From Coraliomargarita sp965656715 (GTDB taxonomy: Bacteria; Verrucomicrobiota; Verrucomicrobiia; Opitutales; Coraliomargaritaceae), in NCBI GenBank assembly GCA_965656715.1, contig CBFHLR010000012.1, positions 23,125 through 87,124 of the forward strand: a DNA stretch of 64,000 nt, read 5' to 3'. Below the pieces are notes generated by a model. That model worked only from the letters and a program-made list of their open reading frames with translations, was not told the DNA's origin and did no database searches. The position numbers were made by a program, and so were the translations under genes. Below, one piece after another: positions 1 to 9,286 of this stretch (positions are counted from its first letter, which is position 1; each line of letters starts with the position of its first letter).

Positions 1-616
1 GTGCTTGGAGGAATTTTTCAATGTAAACCGCGCCGTTGCCGAATGCGGCTTCCGCTTCGCTGCGGGCACTGTTGTATTCCTTTTTGAAAGCAACTGCGTT
101 GTGTGCGGTGCGCATCCCCTTACCGCCACCACCGGCAACTGCCTTAATGATGACAGGGAAGCCTATCTTTTGGGCGACTTTGAGTGCGGTGACTTCGTCA
201 TCGACGGTGCCGTCACTACCTGGGATGACCGGAACCTTGGCTTTGACGGCCATTTCGCGAGCTTTGGATTTGTCGCCGAAGTTAACGATGGCGTCGGCGC
301 TGGGGCCGATAAACTTGATGTTGCACTTCTCGCACTGCTCGGCGAAGTCCGGATTTTCGGCGAGGAAGCCGTAGCCCGGGTGGATCGCGTCGACATCGGC
401 GATCTCGGCGGCTGCGATGATGCGGTCGCCCTTCAGGTAGCTTTCGCGACCGGCAGCGGGACCGATGCAGATCGCTTCGTCGGCGAGTTGCACGTGCAGG
501 GATTGCTCGTCGGCCTCGGAATAGACGGCCAAGGTCTTGATTCCGAGTTCGTTACAAGCGCGAACGATGCGAAGTGCGATTTCGCCTCGATTTGCGATGA
601 GAACCTTTTTGATCAT
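1..616 (-). CDS. accC: biotin carboxylase subunit of acetyl-CoA carboxylase (partial)
   Basis: This is the 5' part of the gene; the 3' part lies beyond the left edge. The translated N-terminus begins MIKKVLIANRGEIALRIV, the hallmark start of biotin carboxylase. It continues with HPGYGFLAEN and the glycine-rich ATP-grasp loop KAVAGGGGKGMR. The enzyme carboxylates biotin on AccB using ATP and bicarbonate, the first half-reaction of malonyl-CoA formation. The ATG at 616 lies 5 bases after the accB stop, so the two genes form an accBC operon. About 205 codons are visible, against roughly 450 in the family. Confidence 0.96.
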   Translation of the reverse strand, partial: MIKKVLIANRGEIALRIVRACNELGIKTLAVYSEADEQSLHVQLADEAICIGPAAGRESYLKGDRIIAAAEIADVDAIHPGYGFLAENPDFAEQCEKCNIKFIGPSADAIVNFGDKSKAREMAVKAKVPVIPGSDGTVDDEVTALKVAQKIGFPVIIKAVAGGGGKGMRTAHNAVAFKKEYNSARSEAEAAFGNGAVYIEKFLQA

Positions 617-621
617 CCAGA

Positions 622-1098
622 CTAGGCTGTTTTAACTTTGAAGAGCGGTTGGCCGTATTCGATGGCGTCGCCGTTTTCGACCAGAACTTCAGTGATGGTG
701 CCGCTGAGTTCCGCTTGGATCTCGTTCATGACCTTCATCGCTTCGATGATGCACACGATGGAGTCGGCTTTGACCTTGGAGCCGACTTCGGCGAAGACCG
801 GGCTCTCTGGGGACGGCGCGCTGTAGAATGTGCCAACCATCGGCGACTTGATGATGGAGATACCTTTTTCTTCCACCGGTGCAGCTGGAGTGGCGGCGCC
901 TGCTGGAACAGCGGCGGCAGGTGCTGGGGCTGCGGCTACCGGAGCAGCAGCGACAGGAGCGGTTTGAATGATTTGCGGCGCGACCTCTTCGCCCTTGCGG
1001 CTGAGGTGCAGCTTGAAGCCCTCTTTCTCAAGGTCGAACTCAGTGAGCTCGGCGCGTTTCATCAGATCGATTACCTGCTTGATATCTTTTAGGTCCAA
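622..1098 (-). CDS. accB: biotin carboxyl carrier protein of acetyl-CoA carboxylase
   Basis: The 158-residue protein has the usual AccB layout. An N-terminal helical segment (MDLKDIKQVIDLMKRAEL) is followed by an Ala/Pro-rich linker (about 45-75) and a C-terminal biotinyl domain. The biotin-attachment motif EAMKVMNE places the modified lysine at residue 122. The start is a TTG at 1098, preceded by AAAGGA about 7 bases upstream, one of the few clear Shine-Dalgarno sites in the window. It lies directly upstream of accC and would be co-transcribed with it. Length and motifs agree with the family. Confidence 0.96.
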   Translation of the reverse strand: MDLKDIKQVIDLMKRAELTEFDLEKEGFKLHLSRKGEEVAPQIIQTAPVAAAPVAAAPAPAAAVPAGAATPAAPVEEKGISIIKSPMVGTFYSAPSPESPVFAEVGSKVKADSIVCIIEAMKVMNEIQAELSGTITEVLVENGDAIEYGQPLFKVKTA

Positions 1099-1507
1099 GG
1101 TGTTTCCTTTCTTAAGGTCTGGTTGGTTTTATAGAAGGTTAACGCGATTTCGCGTGGATAACTCAAACGTATTCCATTCAAGTTTTGTGACATCTAAGTG
1201 AAGCTTTTCGCGGTGTGCAATGCCTTTTGTGTAAATCCTGAGGGGTCTTTGGGGGTGAAAAGTAGAGCGTAGATTTCAGTTTTTTGGCGTCATTATAGTG
1301 GTATGCCGCGCGGGCGCACTAGTTCAATTATGCGGGAAACAGCTGGAAGGTCCAGTTGAAGTCGCAAATGCGCGCACGTGTGAAAGCCTACTTATGGGAG
1401 TCGCTGAAGTATTCAATTTCTAGATACAGATCTAGCCAAAGTCGCTGCCGCTGATTTTTCGAGGGCGGCATCTTTACCTAGGGGACTACTCGAGTTTTTG
1501 TCGGCCT
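1099..1507. other. intergenic region, nothing recognised
   Basis: These 409 bases separate accB from the EpsI-like gene, both on the minus strand. The stretch should hold the accB promoter. I see no RNA gene, no clear terminator and no convincing open reading frame in it. Confidence 0.5.
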
Positions 1508-2197
1508 TTAGATTGGAGCTTTTTGCTCCATGCCTAGGGATTTCATGGCGTCTAGGACTTTGCTGGTGCCTGCTTGCTGATTTAGTTCGTCCAGTGTTTT
1601 ATTACTCGAAAAGCGGATGAAGAATTGTTCTTCGCGGAGTTTGAGGCCGTGGTCCCGGATGTCGGTGAGTGCGCCCCAAATGTTGTGGAGGCTGTGTTGT
1701 TTATAGCTGTATGATCGGCCGCCGACTAAGTGCCAAAAGTAGACGACTTCGGTATGTCCGTTGATTGAATAGATGCCGTATTCCGCAGGCTCGAAGGCTT
1801 GGCTGTTATGTGAAAATGGAATGCTGTATTCACGCTCGTCACAGCTCCATCCGTTTTTCACCCAACATGTGTCGGGCGTGTGGACGCCAGCCCAGCGATA
1901 CGAGGCCGTTCCGGGTTTCCAGTATGCGATATACAGGCGAATGAAGGTGTCACCTTTTGTGTAGCTTCGGACGAGGGCGTCGTCGAAATTTAGGAAATTG
2001 CTCACCCGGTTACTCGCTTCCTCGGTGTTGGCTACATCCATATCTTCGACGCGCCAGCCTGGTAGTTTGTCAGGAAAAATCTGAGTGAGCGGTTCCTCCA
2101 GAGTCGGCTCAGGTGGGGGCACGACGGCAAAATAGCCGCGGAGGCCCAGCGCTAGGGCTAGGGCGATTGTGCCAAAAATGAGGAGGAGCTTTTTCAT
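1508..2197 (-). CDS. EpsI-family exosortase-associated protein
   Basis: This 229-residue protein has an N-terminal hydrophobic segment (residues 3-25), so it is membrane-anchored or exported. Its body carries the EpsI (DUF3485) signature: an IAYW strand, then HTPDTCWVKNGW with the conserved H-x3-C pattern. EpsI proteins occur with exosortases and exopolysaccharide clusters and are often fused to exosortase; here it stands alone. No exosortase gene is visible, but a PEP-CTERM substrate is encoded at 18093-18839. It is divergent from the ligase-like gene at 2376, with a shared 178-bp promoter region. The family call is good; the biochemical role is unknown. Confidence 0.8.
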   Translation of the reverse strand: MKKLLLIFGTIALALALGLRGYFAVVPPPEPTLEEPLTQIFPDKLPGWRVEDMDVANTEEASNRVSNFLNFDDALVRSYTKGDTFIRLYIAYWKPGTASYRWAGVHTPDTCWVKNGWSCDEREYSIPFSHNSQAFEPAEYGIYSINGHTEVVYFWHLVGGRSYSYKQHSLHNIWGALTDIRDHGLKLREEQFFIRFSSNKTLDELNQQAGTSKVLDAMKSLGMEQKAPI

Positions 2198-2375
2198 GTC
2201 TTCTAGAGTGACTAGAGATTGGTGAGATGATTACAAGTCAACAAAAGTGGGGGAGATGTTCCATTTGAAGAAGAGGGGCGAGTCTTAATCGCAATATCAT
2301 TTTAGAGATTGCAGGGACTTGTGGACTGTTTAGATCCGTGGCTGCTTTTCTTAACAAACCTATTTCAATTGCTCT

Positions 2376-4322
2376 ATGCCATCACTGATTGATAAGTCCG
2401 GAAATATGGCCTATTTCGGCCAACTCTCTTGGGCGAATTTTGTCGATTGGCTGATTACGCTGACGCTCTCTGGGATCTTGTTCATCACTGCAGTGGCGCT
2501 TGGGGGCGTGCGACCGGAGTCTCAGGTTTTGATTCTCCCTGCGATCTGCATGCTCATTGTATTGCATGGAGTCTGGTGCTTGGTATCTAAGGAGGCCCCG
2601 ACGCGATTAAGTCAGGTGCCGTTCGCTTTTGTGCCGTTATTGATCTGGGCACTGTATCAAGTGTCTCAGAGTCCTGCGTCGTGGAGAGGGGAGCAACAGC
2701 TGATTTACCTGTTGGAGGCATTTGTATTCTTTGCGGTGATGGCAAATAATGTCCGAACACGTGTGCATGTGTGGGCAGTTTTATTGGCTGGTCTGGTGCC
2801 GCTCGGGCTTGGCATGTTCAATGCCTTTTACCAGTTTTTTCAAAACCCTAAGCGAATTTCTGAGTCATTAACCGAATATACGGTTGAGCTGAGCCCCGCG
2901 TATTTAGGGCAAGCGACGGGGACCTTTGCGGATCCGGAGTCGTTTGTGGTGCTTCTTTTGTTGCTTGGGCCGAGTATACTATTTGCAGGGATCGTGCCCC
3001 GATTCCCGATGATCATCCGGATTATGTGCTGTTATATCGCGGTCATGATCTTCCTTGCGCTGTTGATGGCGCAGGTTTTATGGGCGTTGCCGATTCTGAT
3101 AGTGAATGCAGTGGTGTTGGCGTGGCTCACTTCTCGCAAATTCCCTGAGAGACTTAAGCGCTCTGTTCTCGGGGTGTTGCTTGTGGTATCGTTGGTATTA
3201 GGCCTAGGCTATACGCATAACACATTACGGCTTAATGCGATCGCTGCAATGGAGGAAGACGGTGAAGGCGTTCGCATGGAGCTGTGGGGTGAAGTGCTGA
3301 GTTTGGTGGTCGATGATTTCTTGGGAACTGGTGCTGGTAGTGCTGAGCTGAGTTTAGAGCAGAGTGCTCGGTTGGTGATGGCAGAGACGCCGGCGTCGCC
3401 GTTGAATGATTATATGTTGGTTCTACTTGAGCTAGGAGTTCCGGGATTAGTGCTTCTATTGCTGCCACTCGGTGTGGTTTTGTTTTACGCATTCAGGCGT
3501 TGGCGTTCTGAGCCCTATCGGGCTCGACTTAGTGGACGCAAAGGCTCGATCATGCCGCCGCAGTGTTTCTTTATCTCGATTGCCATTTTGGGCTGTGTTG
3601 GCTCCTTATGTTGCGTTATGTTTACGAGCGTATTAGGATTTCCTGCGCTGTTGTTTTACGTGGCAATGTTTTGGGGCTTGTTGGTGAAAACTTGCTTCAA
3701 CCGGAGACTTGCGCTCCCTGTGTCGAGACTCGTGCGCGGCGGTTATTGTATGTTGATGGTGATTGTTGCTACGGTATTTTATCAGACAGGCACGGGTAGA
3801 CTCAAGGCGCAGGCGATTGAACTTGAAGCACGTCAGCGCTTGGATCATTTAATTGATGAGCGAGTGCATCTCTCTGGTAATAACGACCTGCTGGATGAAG
3901 TGATTGCGATGTATCAAGAGGCAGGTGTGCTCCATCCTTCGAACGCGGATGTTTGGGTTGGCCTGAGTGCCAGTTATAATCAGTTGTTTTTTCGTAATCC
4001 TTCTGCGTTTGAGGAGGCTGGTAAACTTGCTGAAGGCGCTGCAAATGAGGCGCTTAAATGGAGCGATGTGTATTGGCGTTCGTGGGCGCAGTTGGGGATT
4101 TCACGTGCTCTAAGTGGAGATGCTCAAGGTGCGGAGGCTGCACTGGTCCGGGCATTAGAGTTGGCCCCTAATTCAAGCAATGCACAGTATTACTGGGCAT
4201 CTTTTTTAAGCCACGATCCGACGCGTCTTGATGAGGCAAAACGTGCAGTTGACTTGGCGATTGAGATTAATCCGGACAATGTGGCTGCGATCCGGCTGCG
4301 GCAAAAACTCCTAATACTATGA
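2376..4322 (+). CDS. O-antigen ligase/polymerase-like membrane protein with C-terminal TPRs
   Basis: The 648-residue protein has about ten hydrophobic segments in residues 15-460, the layout of Wzy/WaaL (O-antigen ligase) proteins. A periplasmic-loop-like stretch follows MELWGEVLSL, where these families have the signature GxGxG(S/N) (here GTGAGS). The C-terminus (about 500-645) contains TPR-like helices such as ANEALKWSDVYWRSWAQLG and ALELAPNSSNAQYYWAS. Such proteins polymerise or transfer surface polysaccharide. It overlaps the next gene by 4 bases (ATGA), so the two are translationally coupled. A second, broken gene of the same type lies at 18912-20989. Confidence 0.8.
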   Translation: MPSLIDKSGNMAYFGQLSWANFVDWLITLTLSGILFITAVALGGVRPESQVLILPAICMLIVLHGVWCLVSKEAPTRLSQVPFAFVPLLIWALYQVSQSPASWRGEQQLIYLLEAFVFFAVMANNVRTRVHVWAVLLAGLVPLGLGMFNAFYQFFQNPKRISESLTEYTVELSPAYLGQATGTFADPESFVVLLLLLGPSILFAGIVPRFPMIIRIMCCYIAVMIFLALLMAQVLWALPILIVNAVVLAWLTSRKFPERLKRSVLGVLLVVSLVLGLGYTHNTLRLNAIAAMEEDGEGVRMELWGEVLSLVVDDFLGTGAGSAELSLEQSARLVMAETPASPLNDYMLVLLELGVPGLVLLLLPLGVVLFYAFRRWRSEPYRARLSGRKGSIMPPQCFFISIAILGCVGSLCCVMFTSVLGFPALLFYVAMFWGLLVKTCFNRRLALPVSRLVRGGYCMLMVIVATVFYQTGTGRLKAQAIELEARQRLDHLIDERVHLSGNNDLLDEVIAMYQEAGVLHPSNADVWVGLSASYNQLFFRNPSAFEEAGKLAEGAANEALKWSDVYWRSWAQLGISRALSGDAQGAEAALVRALELAPNSSNAQYYWASFLSHDPTRLDEAKRAVDLAIEINPDNVAAIRLRQKLLIL

Positions 4323-5185
4323 TGCTTGGTCGATATGTTCTCTTGTTTATTGTTGCTTGGGTTTCTGTCTCGGCATCGGAACAGTGGATGGATGGTGCGT
4401 TTTATTTGCCCACGGAAGTCAACGATGCGCGGGTTGAGGAGTTGCGCCAAGGGGGGCAAGTGGTGTCGGCATCGTATCTTGCCGGATTACTTCGAGTGGG
4501 AAGCGCGAGGCGTGAAGATGTCTTTCTCTTGGGATCCAACTATCTGGCGTGTTACTATACGATGCCTGGAGAATTGACTATTGAGCGGTTTGAGCAATTC
4601 GGGAGTGACGCGCAGAAGAGTCGCCTGATATTGCATGTGACGGAGGGGGTTCTTACGGTCGACTCGTCTGCTTTGTCGGCGGATTCTCAGTGTATTGTCG
4701 AGACGCCATTGGGGCGCCTAACTGCGGGCGCAGGGCAATGGACCTTGGCTGTTGCTTATGATAGTCGCACGCGAATCTATAACTTTACCTTAGAGAGTAT
4801 TGATGTGGATCTTGTATTTAAGACAAACCCGGGGGATCGCTTTGTGGTTCAGGCTGGCCAGATGCTTACGGGGGCAGGCGCATCGACCTTGCCCGATTTA
4901 GAGATCGCAGATTTGCTGAACAGTGCTCAAGATCGTGTTCAGATATTGGGGCAGTTGCTGGATGAGGCTAAAACGACAATGTCAGTTGATCAGCTCCGTG
5001 CGAAGTTACGCCCCATTGAAAATCGCACTTCGGAAAATGTTATCGAGCTTGTGGATCGGGGGATTGATGGGGGTGAAGCGGAGGTGCGCCCGATTGTGAT
5101 TGAGTATTCTCCCCGCCCTAAGCCGCTGGTTCCTTTTCGCGGGGTCGTTAAGCCTCCGAGCGAGTATCAGAAGGATCTCTTTTAG
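4319..5185 (+). CDS. FecR-like exported protein
   Basis: This 288-residue protein starts with a signal peptide (about residues 1-20, ending near SVSAS). The middle part (about 110-185) has the FecR-type pattern: VETPLGRLTAGAG, then short beta strands and NPGDRFVVQAGQ. FecR-like domains are periplasmic sensor or binding modules. It is coupled to the ligase-like gene upstream by an ATGA overlap and is followed 47 bases later by the CHASE2 cyclase. FecR and CHASE2-cyclase genes often neighbour one another, which suggests that one envelope-sensing unit is encoded here. No transmembrane segment is seen after the signal peptide. Confidence 0.7.
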   Translation: MMLGRYVLLFIVAWVSVSASEQWMDGAFYLPTEVNDARVEELRQGGQVVSASYLAGLLRVGSARREDVFLLGSNYLACYYTMPGELTIERFEQFGSDAQKSRLILHVTEGVLTVDSSALSADSQCIVETPLGRLTAGAGQWTLAVAYDSRTRIYNFTLESIDVDLVFKTNPGDRFVVQAGQMLTGAGASTLPDLEIADLLNSAQDRVQILGQLLDEAKTTMSVDQLRAKLRPIENRTSENVIELVDRGIDGGEAEVRPIVIEYSPRPKPLVPFRGVVKPPSEYQKDLF

Positions 5186-5232
5186 GTTGAGGGGGGCTCG
5201 TGCTGCAGGCTGCTAAGATTCTTGGCTTTTGA

Positions 5233-7635
5233 GTGAAGTTACTGCATGTATTCCCACTAGCTGTGAGCCGCCTAAAGCAATTCCTTGTCTATTTTATTCT
5301 GATCGTAGCCTCGATCGGGTTGTGGCAATTCGCGCATCACCGAGGCCTGTTGGATGGTGTTGAGCAAGAAGCATTGAGATGGCGTTATATGGTCCGGGGG
5401 GAGTTGGAGTCGACAGCGCCTATTTTGTATGTCGATTTGGATGCGGGTGCGGTCGCTGATATTGGAGATAAACCATGGGACCGTAAAAATTTTGGTCAGG
5501 TGGTGAGTGCTCTGATGTCTCCGGGAGAGGCGAAGGTGGTGGGACTGGATATTATATTTTCCAGTTTGGGAGGTGGCGGTTTGCTAGATGTTGAACGCGC
5601 TCGAGCAGGGGATCTATATTTCGGGCAGGTGGTTGAAAAGCATTCGGATCGTGTTGTCTTGGCCGCGGCTTACACGGGGACGACCTCTGATCACGCGGTG
5701 CTTCCCATGAAGCGATTTGGTTTTGTAGAGCCGGATATGGTGCCTTATCCCGAGGCTCCAACTTTTCCAATCTTGAAGTATGGAGTGGGCCGTTTAGGCT
5801 TGGCGAATGTCGATGAATTGATGAATGACGGTTCCATTCCGCTTGTGGTAGCAACGGTTTTTGAGACGGCCGGTGAAGCATATAGTCGTCACCTAATGGC
5901 TGGATATTTACGTTACTTTGGTGATTTGTTGAATGGTGCTGCAGTCATTGAAACAGAGGATCGCTTGCAATTGGTAGATGGGGATGGTTTTTCACCCGTA
6001 ACGATTCCGCGCGACTCCAGTCATGTTTTGTTTTCATTAGGTTTGGAGATGTTTTTGGCTGCGCACGGGCTGGATGCAGGTGCAGTTCGCTGGGAGGATG
6101 ACTCTTTGTGTGTTTATAAAGATGACACTCTCTTCCGTAAGATTCCCTTGCTTGATGGACAGTCGACGGAGGTGAATTGGTTTCAATCATGGAGGTCGCC
6201 GATTGCGCCGGAGCATATTTCGATGGCAGAAGTGCTGAAGATGGCGAATGCTCTCGGCGAGGCAGAGAAGGCTGAAGATCCGCTGGCTGTTGCTGAGCTG
6301 GAGCAGTGGTTTAAGCGATTTAAGAATAAGATCATTCTTATTGGTCCTGCTGATCCGACCTTGAAAGATATTGCGCCGACTCCGTTTGATCGTGTGCCGG
6401 TGCCGAAGGTTGGACTGCATGCCAATTTCTTGCGAACGATTCAAGATGAGGCATACATTACGCGCGTGAGTGGTGCCCGTGCGCAGTTTATGTGCGTAGT
6501 GCTGGCCTGTGTAGTCGCCTCTCTTGCATTATGGAGTGGCCGTGGTCGAGGGCTGACACGCTTTGGGTCTATCGCTCTGTTGATTGGTTATGTTGTGTGG
6601 GTTTTTCACTCCTTTAGCGCGAATTACACCATTGTGCCTTTGATTGCTCCGGTGGGTGCGGCTATCACGGCATCGTTGTTAACGGTGTTAATGAAGTTGG
6701 GTTCTGAGGAGTGGCAGCGCCACCGTTTGAAAGCATTGTTTGGAGCCTATATTTCACCGGAACTGGTTAAAGAGATGTCTGACAAGCAGCGTGATCCCGA
6801 GTTGGGCGGCACCTCAGCGACCATTACTGCGCTGTTTTCGGATGTGGAAGGATTCTCGGCGATTTCAGAGCAACTGCCTCCCGAGGACTTGGTGAATTTG
6901 ATGAATGAATATCTCGGCGCGATGACCGAGGCATTGCACACTCAGGGGGGCACGCTGGATAAATATATTGGCGACGCGATTGTAACGATGTTTGGGATGC
7001 CCTTGCCGATTGGTGACCATGCGGCGAAGGCCTGCCTGGCGGCAATTCGCATGCAGGAATGTCATGCCGAACTGCGTAAGCGCTGGGAATTAGAAGGGCG
7101 CTGGCCCGCAGCTGTGCGCACCATGCAAACGCGTATCGGTATTAATACCGGTGAGGCGGTGATCGGCAATATGGGTAGCAAGGTGCGCTTTAATTATACC
7201 ATGATGGGCGATTCGGTGAACCTCGCAGCGCGTTGTGAAAGTGGCGCAAAAAGTTATGGTGTGTATACGATGGTGACGGGCGCGACCATGCTTGAAGCTC
7301 TGGAAGTATTGCCTGACTTACGTCACCGAAAACTGGATCGTATTATTGTGAAGGGGCGGAGCGAACCGGTTGAGGTGTATGAACTCTGGGACCGAACCAG
7401 TGACCCTCAGCAGACTGCGAACTGCAAGAAGCTGTATGAAGAAGGCTTTAGCCTTTATGTGGATGGGAACTGGGAGGCCGCTCTGGAGAAGTTTGCCTTG
7501 GCGGAGGCCTATGAGCCGAACAAGGCTGTGGCGTTGACTAGCCCGTCAGCAGTGCTGGCTCGGCGCTGTCAGGACTTTATCGAGAACGGTGGTCCTGACG
7601 ATTGGACGGGTGCTTACAAAATGTTAACCAAGTAG
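5233..7635 (+). CDS. CHASE2-domain class III adenylate cyclase
   Basis: The 800-residue protein has an N-terminal anchor (about 15-30), a periplasmic CHASE2 sensor (about 35-410, with YVDLDAGAVADIGDKPWDR), three membrane segments (about 413-490) and a cytoplasmic class III cyclase domain (about 525-715). Catalytic features are visible: metal-binding aspartates in FSDVEGFS and YIGDAIV, a lysine in LDKYIGD and an aspartate in MMGDSVNLAAR. The last two point to ATP rather than GTP as substrate. A C-terminal tail (about 735-800) looks TPR-like. The start is GTG, with no Shine-Dalgarno. It probably converts an envelope signal into cAMP. Confidence 0.92.
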   Translation: MKLLHVFPLAVSRLKQFLVYFILIVASIGLWQFAHHRGLLDGVEQEALRWRYMVRGELESTAPILYVDLDAGAVADIGDKPWDRKNFGQVVSALMSPGEAKVVGLDIIFSSLGGGGLLDVERARAGDLYFGQVVEKHSDRVVLAAAYTGTTSDHAVLPMKRFGFVEPDMVPYPEAPTFPILKYGVGRLGLANVDELMNDGSIPLVVATVFETAGEAYSRHLMAGYLRYFGDLLNGAAVIETEDRLQLVDGDGFSPVTIPRDSSHVLFSLGLEMFLAAHGLDAGAVRWEDDSLCVYKDDTLFRKIPLLDGQSTEVNWFQSWRSPIAPEHISMAEVLKMANALGEAEKAEDPLAVAELEQWFKRFKNKIILIGPADPTLKDIAPTPFDRVPVPKVGLHANFLRTIQDEAYITRVSGARAQFMCVVLACVVASLALWSGRGRGLTRFGSIALLIGYVVWVFHSFSANYTIVPLIAPVGAAITASLLTVLMKLGSEEWQRHRLKALFGAYISPELVKEMSDKQRDPELGGTSATITALFSDVEGFSAISEQLPPEDLVNLMNEYLGAMTEALHTQGGTLDKYIGDAIVTMFGMPLPIGDHAAKACLAAIRMQECHAELRKRWELEGRWPAAVRTMQTRIGINTGEAVIGNMGSKVRFNYTMMGDSVNLAARCESGAKSYGVYTMVTGATMLEALEVLPDLRHRKLDRIIVKGRSEPVEVYELWDRTSDPQQTANCKKLYEEGFSLYVDGNWEAALEKFALAEAYEPNKAVALTSPSAVLARRCQDFIENGGPDDWTGAYKMLTK

Positions 7636-7644
7636 TCGGCGCGT

Positions 7645-7962
7645 TTAGTAGCGACGCATGTTGGGATCGACTTCCATGCTCCATGCGTGGATGCCACCGG
7701 CGAGATTGACGATGTTCTCAAAGCCGCGTGCTTCGAGAAACTGGCAGACATTTAAGCTGCGCATGCCGTGGTGGCAAAAAATGATGAGCTGCTTGTCGCG
7801 TGGAAGCGCCTCAACGCGGTTGGGGATTTCACCCATTGGAATGTGCAGTGCGCCTTCAATCTTGCAGATCGCGAGCTCTTCGTCTTCGCGCACGTCGAGT
7901 AAGACGGTCGAGTCGTCGTTTAATAATTTTGCGGCTTCGAAGGCACTGATTTCCTTGTTCAT
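7645..7962 (-). CDS. rhodanese-like domain protein
   Basis: This 105-residue single-domain protein has the rhodanese fold pattern: LLDVREDEEL near the N-terminus and the active-site loop FCHHGMRS with the catalytic cysteine, then NLAGGIHAW. Such small rhodaneses move sulfane sulfur, though the physiological partner cannot be read from the sequence. Its start codon lies only 12-30 bases from the divergent kdsB start, which leaves little room for separate promoters. Its stop lies 9 bases beyond the convergent cyclase stop. Confidence 0.9.
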   Translation of the reverse strand: MNKEISAFEAAKLLNDDSTVLLDVREDEELAICKIEGALHIPMGEIPNRVEALPRDKQLIIFCHHGMRSLNVCQFLEARGFENIVNLAGGIHAWSMEVDPNMRRY

Positions 7963-7992
7963 AGCGCACCTTTCATGCTTAGTGTTGGCGAT

Positions 7993-8742
7993 ATGTCAAA
8001 GACGCCTTCCATCATTGTTCCGGCCCGACTGGCTTCGACGCGTTTTCCCCGCAAGCTATTGCACGAGGTGCAGGGCAAGCCGATTATCGTTTGGACCGCC
8101 GAGCGTATTCGCCAAGTCGCGCCTGAGTTTCCGCTCTATTTCGCGGTCGATGATGATGCCCTGGTGAGCTGTCTGGAGTCTGCGGGCTTCAATGCGGTGC
8201 GCACCCGTCCCGATCACCCCAGCGGCACCGATCGCCTGGCCGAGGCGAATGCCGAGGTCGGCGCGCCTGCGGTGATCAACGTGCAGGGCGACGAACCGCT
8301 TGTGACTGGCGAGCAAATCCGAGCCCTAGCTGAAGGGCTGCAAGGCGAGGCTGCGATGTCGACTCTTGCGATTCCATTCGAGCGTCCGGAGGACTTTGCC
8401 AATCCAAATCAGGTCAAGGTTGTGCGTGATCGTGCCGGCTATGCGCTGTATTTCTCGCGTTCGTCGATTCCCTTCGCCCGTGATGCGGCAGGGCAGGTCG
8501 ATGCGTCATGGCTGGCGGCCAACCCATGCTACCGCCATCTCGGCCTGTATGCCTACGACGCGGATTTTCTAAAAGCCTTCTCCTCGCTCGAGCCGGGCTT
8601 CCACGAGCAAATTGAGAAGCTGGAACAACTGCGTGCCATGGAGCACGGCTATCGCATCCATGTGGGCATCACGGATCAACCGACGGTCGGGATTGATACG
8701 CCCGAGGATGTTGAGGAATTCGAGGCTGCTCTGAAGGGCTAG
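7993..8742 (+). CDS. kdsB: 3-deoxy-manno-octulosonate cytidylyltransferase
   Basis: The protein activates Kdo with CTP to give CMP-Kdo for lipopolysaccharide core synthesis. Family motifs are clear: IIVPARLASTRFPRK at the N-terminus (nucleotide binding), RPDHPSGTDRLAEA, VINVQGDEPLV and FSRSSIPF. I chose the ATG at 7993 (MSKTPSIIVPAR), which fits family N-termini; an in-frame ATG at 7975 would add six residues. The resulting 249 residues match the usual length of about 250. It supports a Gram-negative outer membrane with Kdo-containing LPS. Confidence 0.95.
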   Translation: MSKTPSIIVPARLASTRFPRKLLHEVQGKPIIVWTAERIRQVAPEFPLYFAVDDDALVSCLESAGFNAVRTRPDHPSGTDRLAEANAEVGAPAVINVQGDEPLVTGEQIRALAEGLQGEAAMSTLAIPFERPEDFANPNQVKVVRDRAGYALYFSRSSIPFARDAAGQVDASWLAANPCYRHLGLYAYDADFLKAFSSLEPGFHEQIEKLEQLRAMEHGYRIHVGITDQPTVGIDTPEDVEEFEAALKG

Positions 8743-8836
8743 AGTTGCGTGTCGCTTGAGCAAACGCTCCCTGTGTTTTGAGCCTACAGAGGCGTCGCTT
8801 TTTTGCTCGGAGAGCGGTTGCCTCGGCGAGACGACC

Positions 8837-9154
8837 CTACCTTTCAGCCGCAATCACTGAAACTTCCACGAGCAGCTCGGGACGCGCCATGCGTGCCTCG
8901 ACACAAGCGCGGGCGGGTGCATGTCCCTCCGGCACCCAGGCGTCCCAGACGGCATTCATCGCTGCAAAGTCTTTCATGTCGCGCACATAAACCGTGGCCG
9001 ACAGCATGTGCTCGCGGTCCGAGCCCGCCTGGATCAGAAGTGCATCGACCTTGTCGAGCATGGTCTGGGTTTGTTCTTCGATGCCCTTGGTGGCATCGGC
9101 ACAAACCTGTCCACACAGGTAAATTGTGCCGTTGTGTTTCACGATGCGACTCAT
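8837..9154 (-). CDS. RidA family reactive enamine/imine deaminase
   Basis: The small protein (105 residues from the start chosen here) matches the RidA/YjgF family: VKHNGTIYLCGQV, the central TVYVRDMKDF and APARACVEARMARPELLVE. The last motif contains the arginine that binds the substrate carboxylate. RidA proteins hydrolyse reactive enamines and imines produced by PLP enzymes. The ATG at 9154 (MSRIVKHNG) matches family N-termini; an upstream ATG at 9187 is possible. It is divergent from trpB, which encodes a PLP enzyme that forms an aminoacrylate, so the pairing is biochemically sensible. Confidence 0.9.
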   Translation of the reverse strand: MSRIVKHNGTIYLCGQVCADATKGIEEQTQTMLDKVDALLIQAGSDREHMLSATVYVRDMKDFAAMNAVWDAWVPEGHAPARACVEARMARPELLVEVSVIAAER

Positions 9155-9286
9155 GCGCTGTTTGATTTCTTGCCGTTCAATAGCCATCCGCCGCTTGTAG
9201 GTGGGGGCACGCAGTTTGACCAGTCTCTTCTGCTTAGACTTTGTCGAAGTGTTGACAAACCCGCCTTCGCACAGCCGTATTCAAGC

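Noticed and set aside
5..625. Long open frame on the plus strand over accC
   Set aside because: The minus strand gives a clear biotin carboxylase N-terminus; the plus-strand frame is its antisense shadow.
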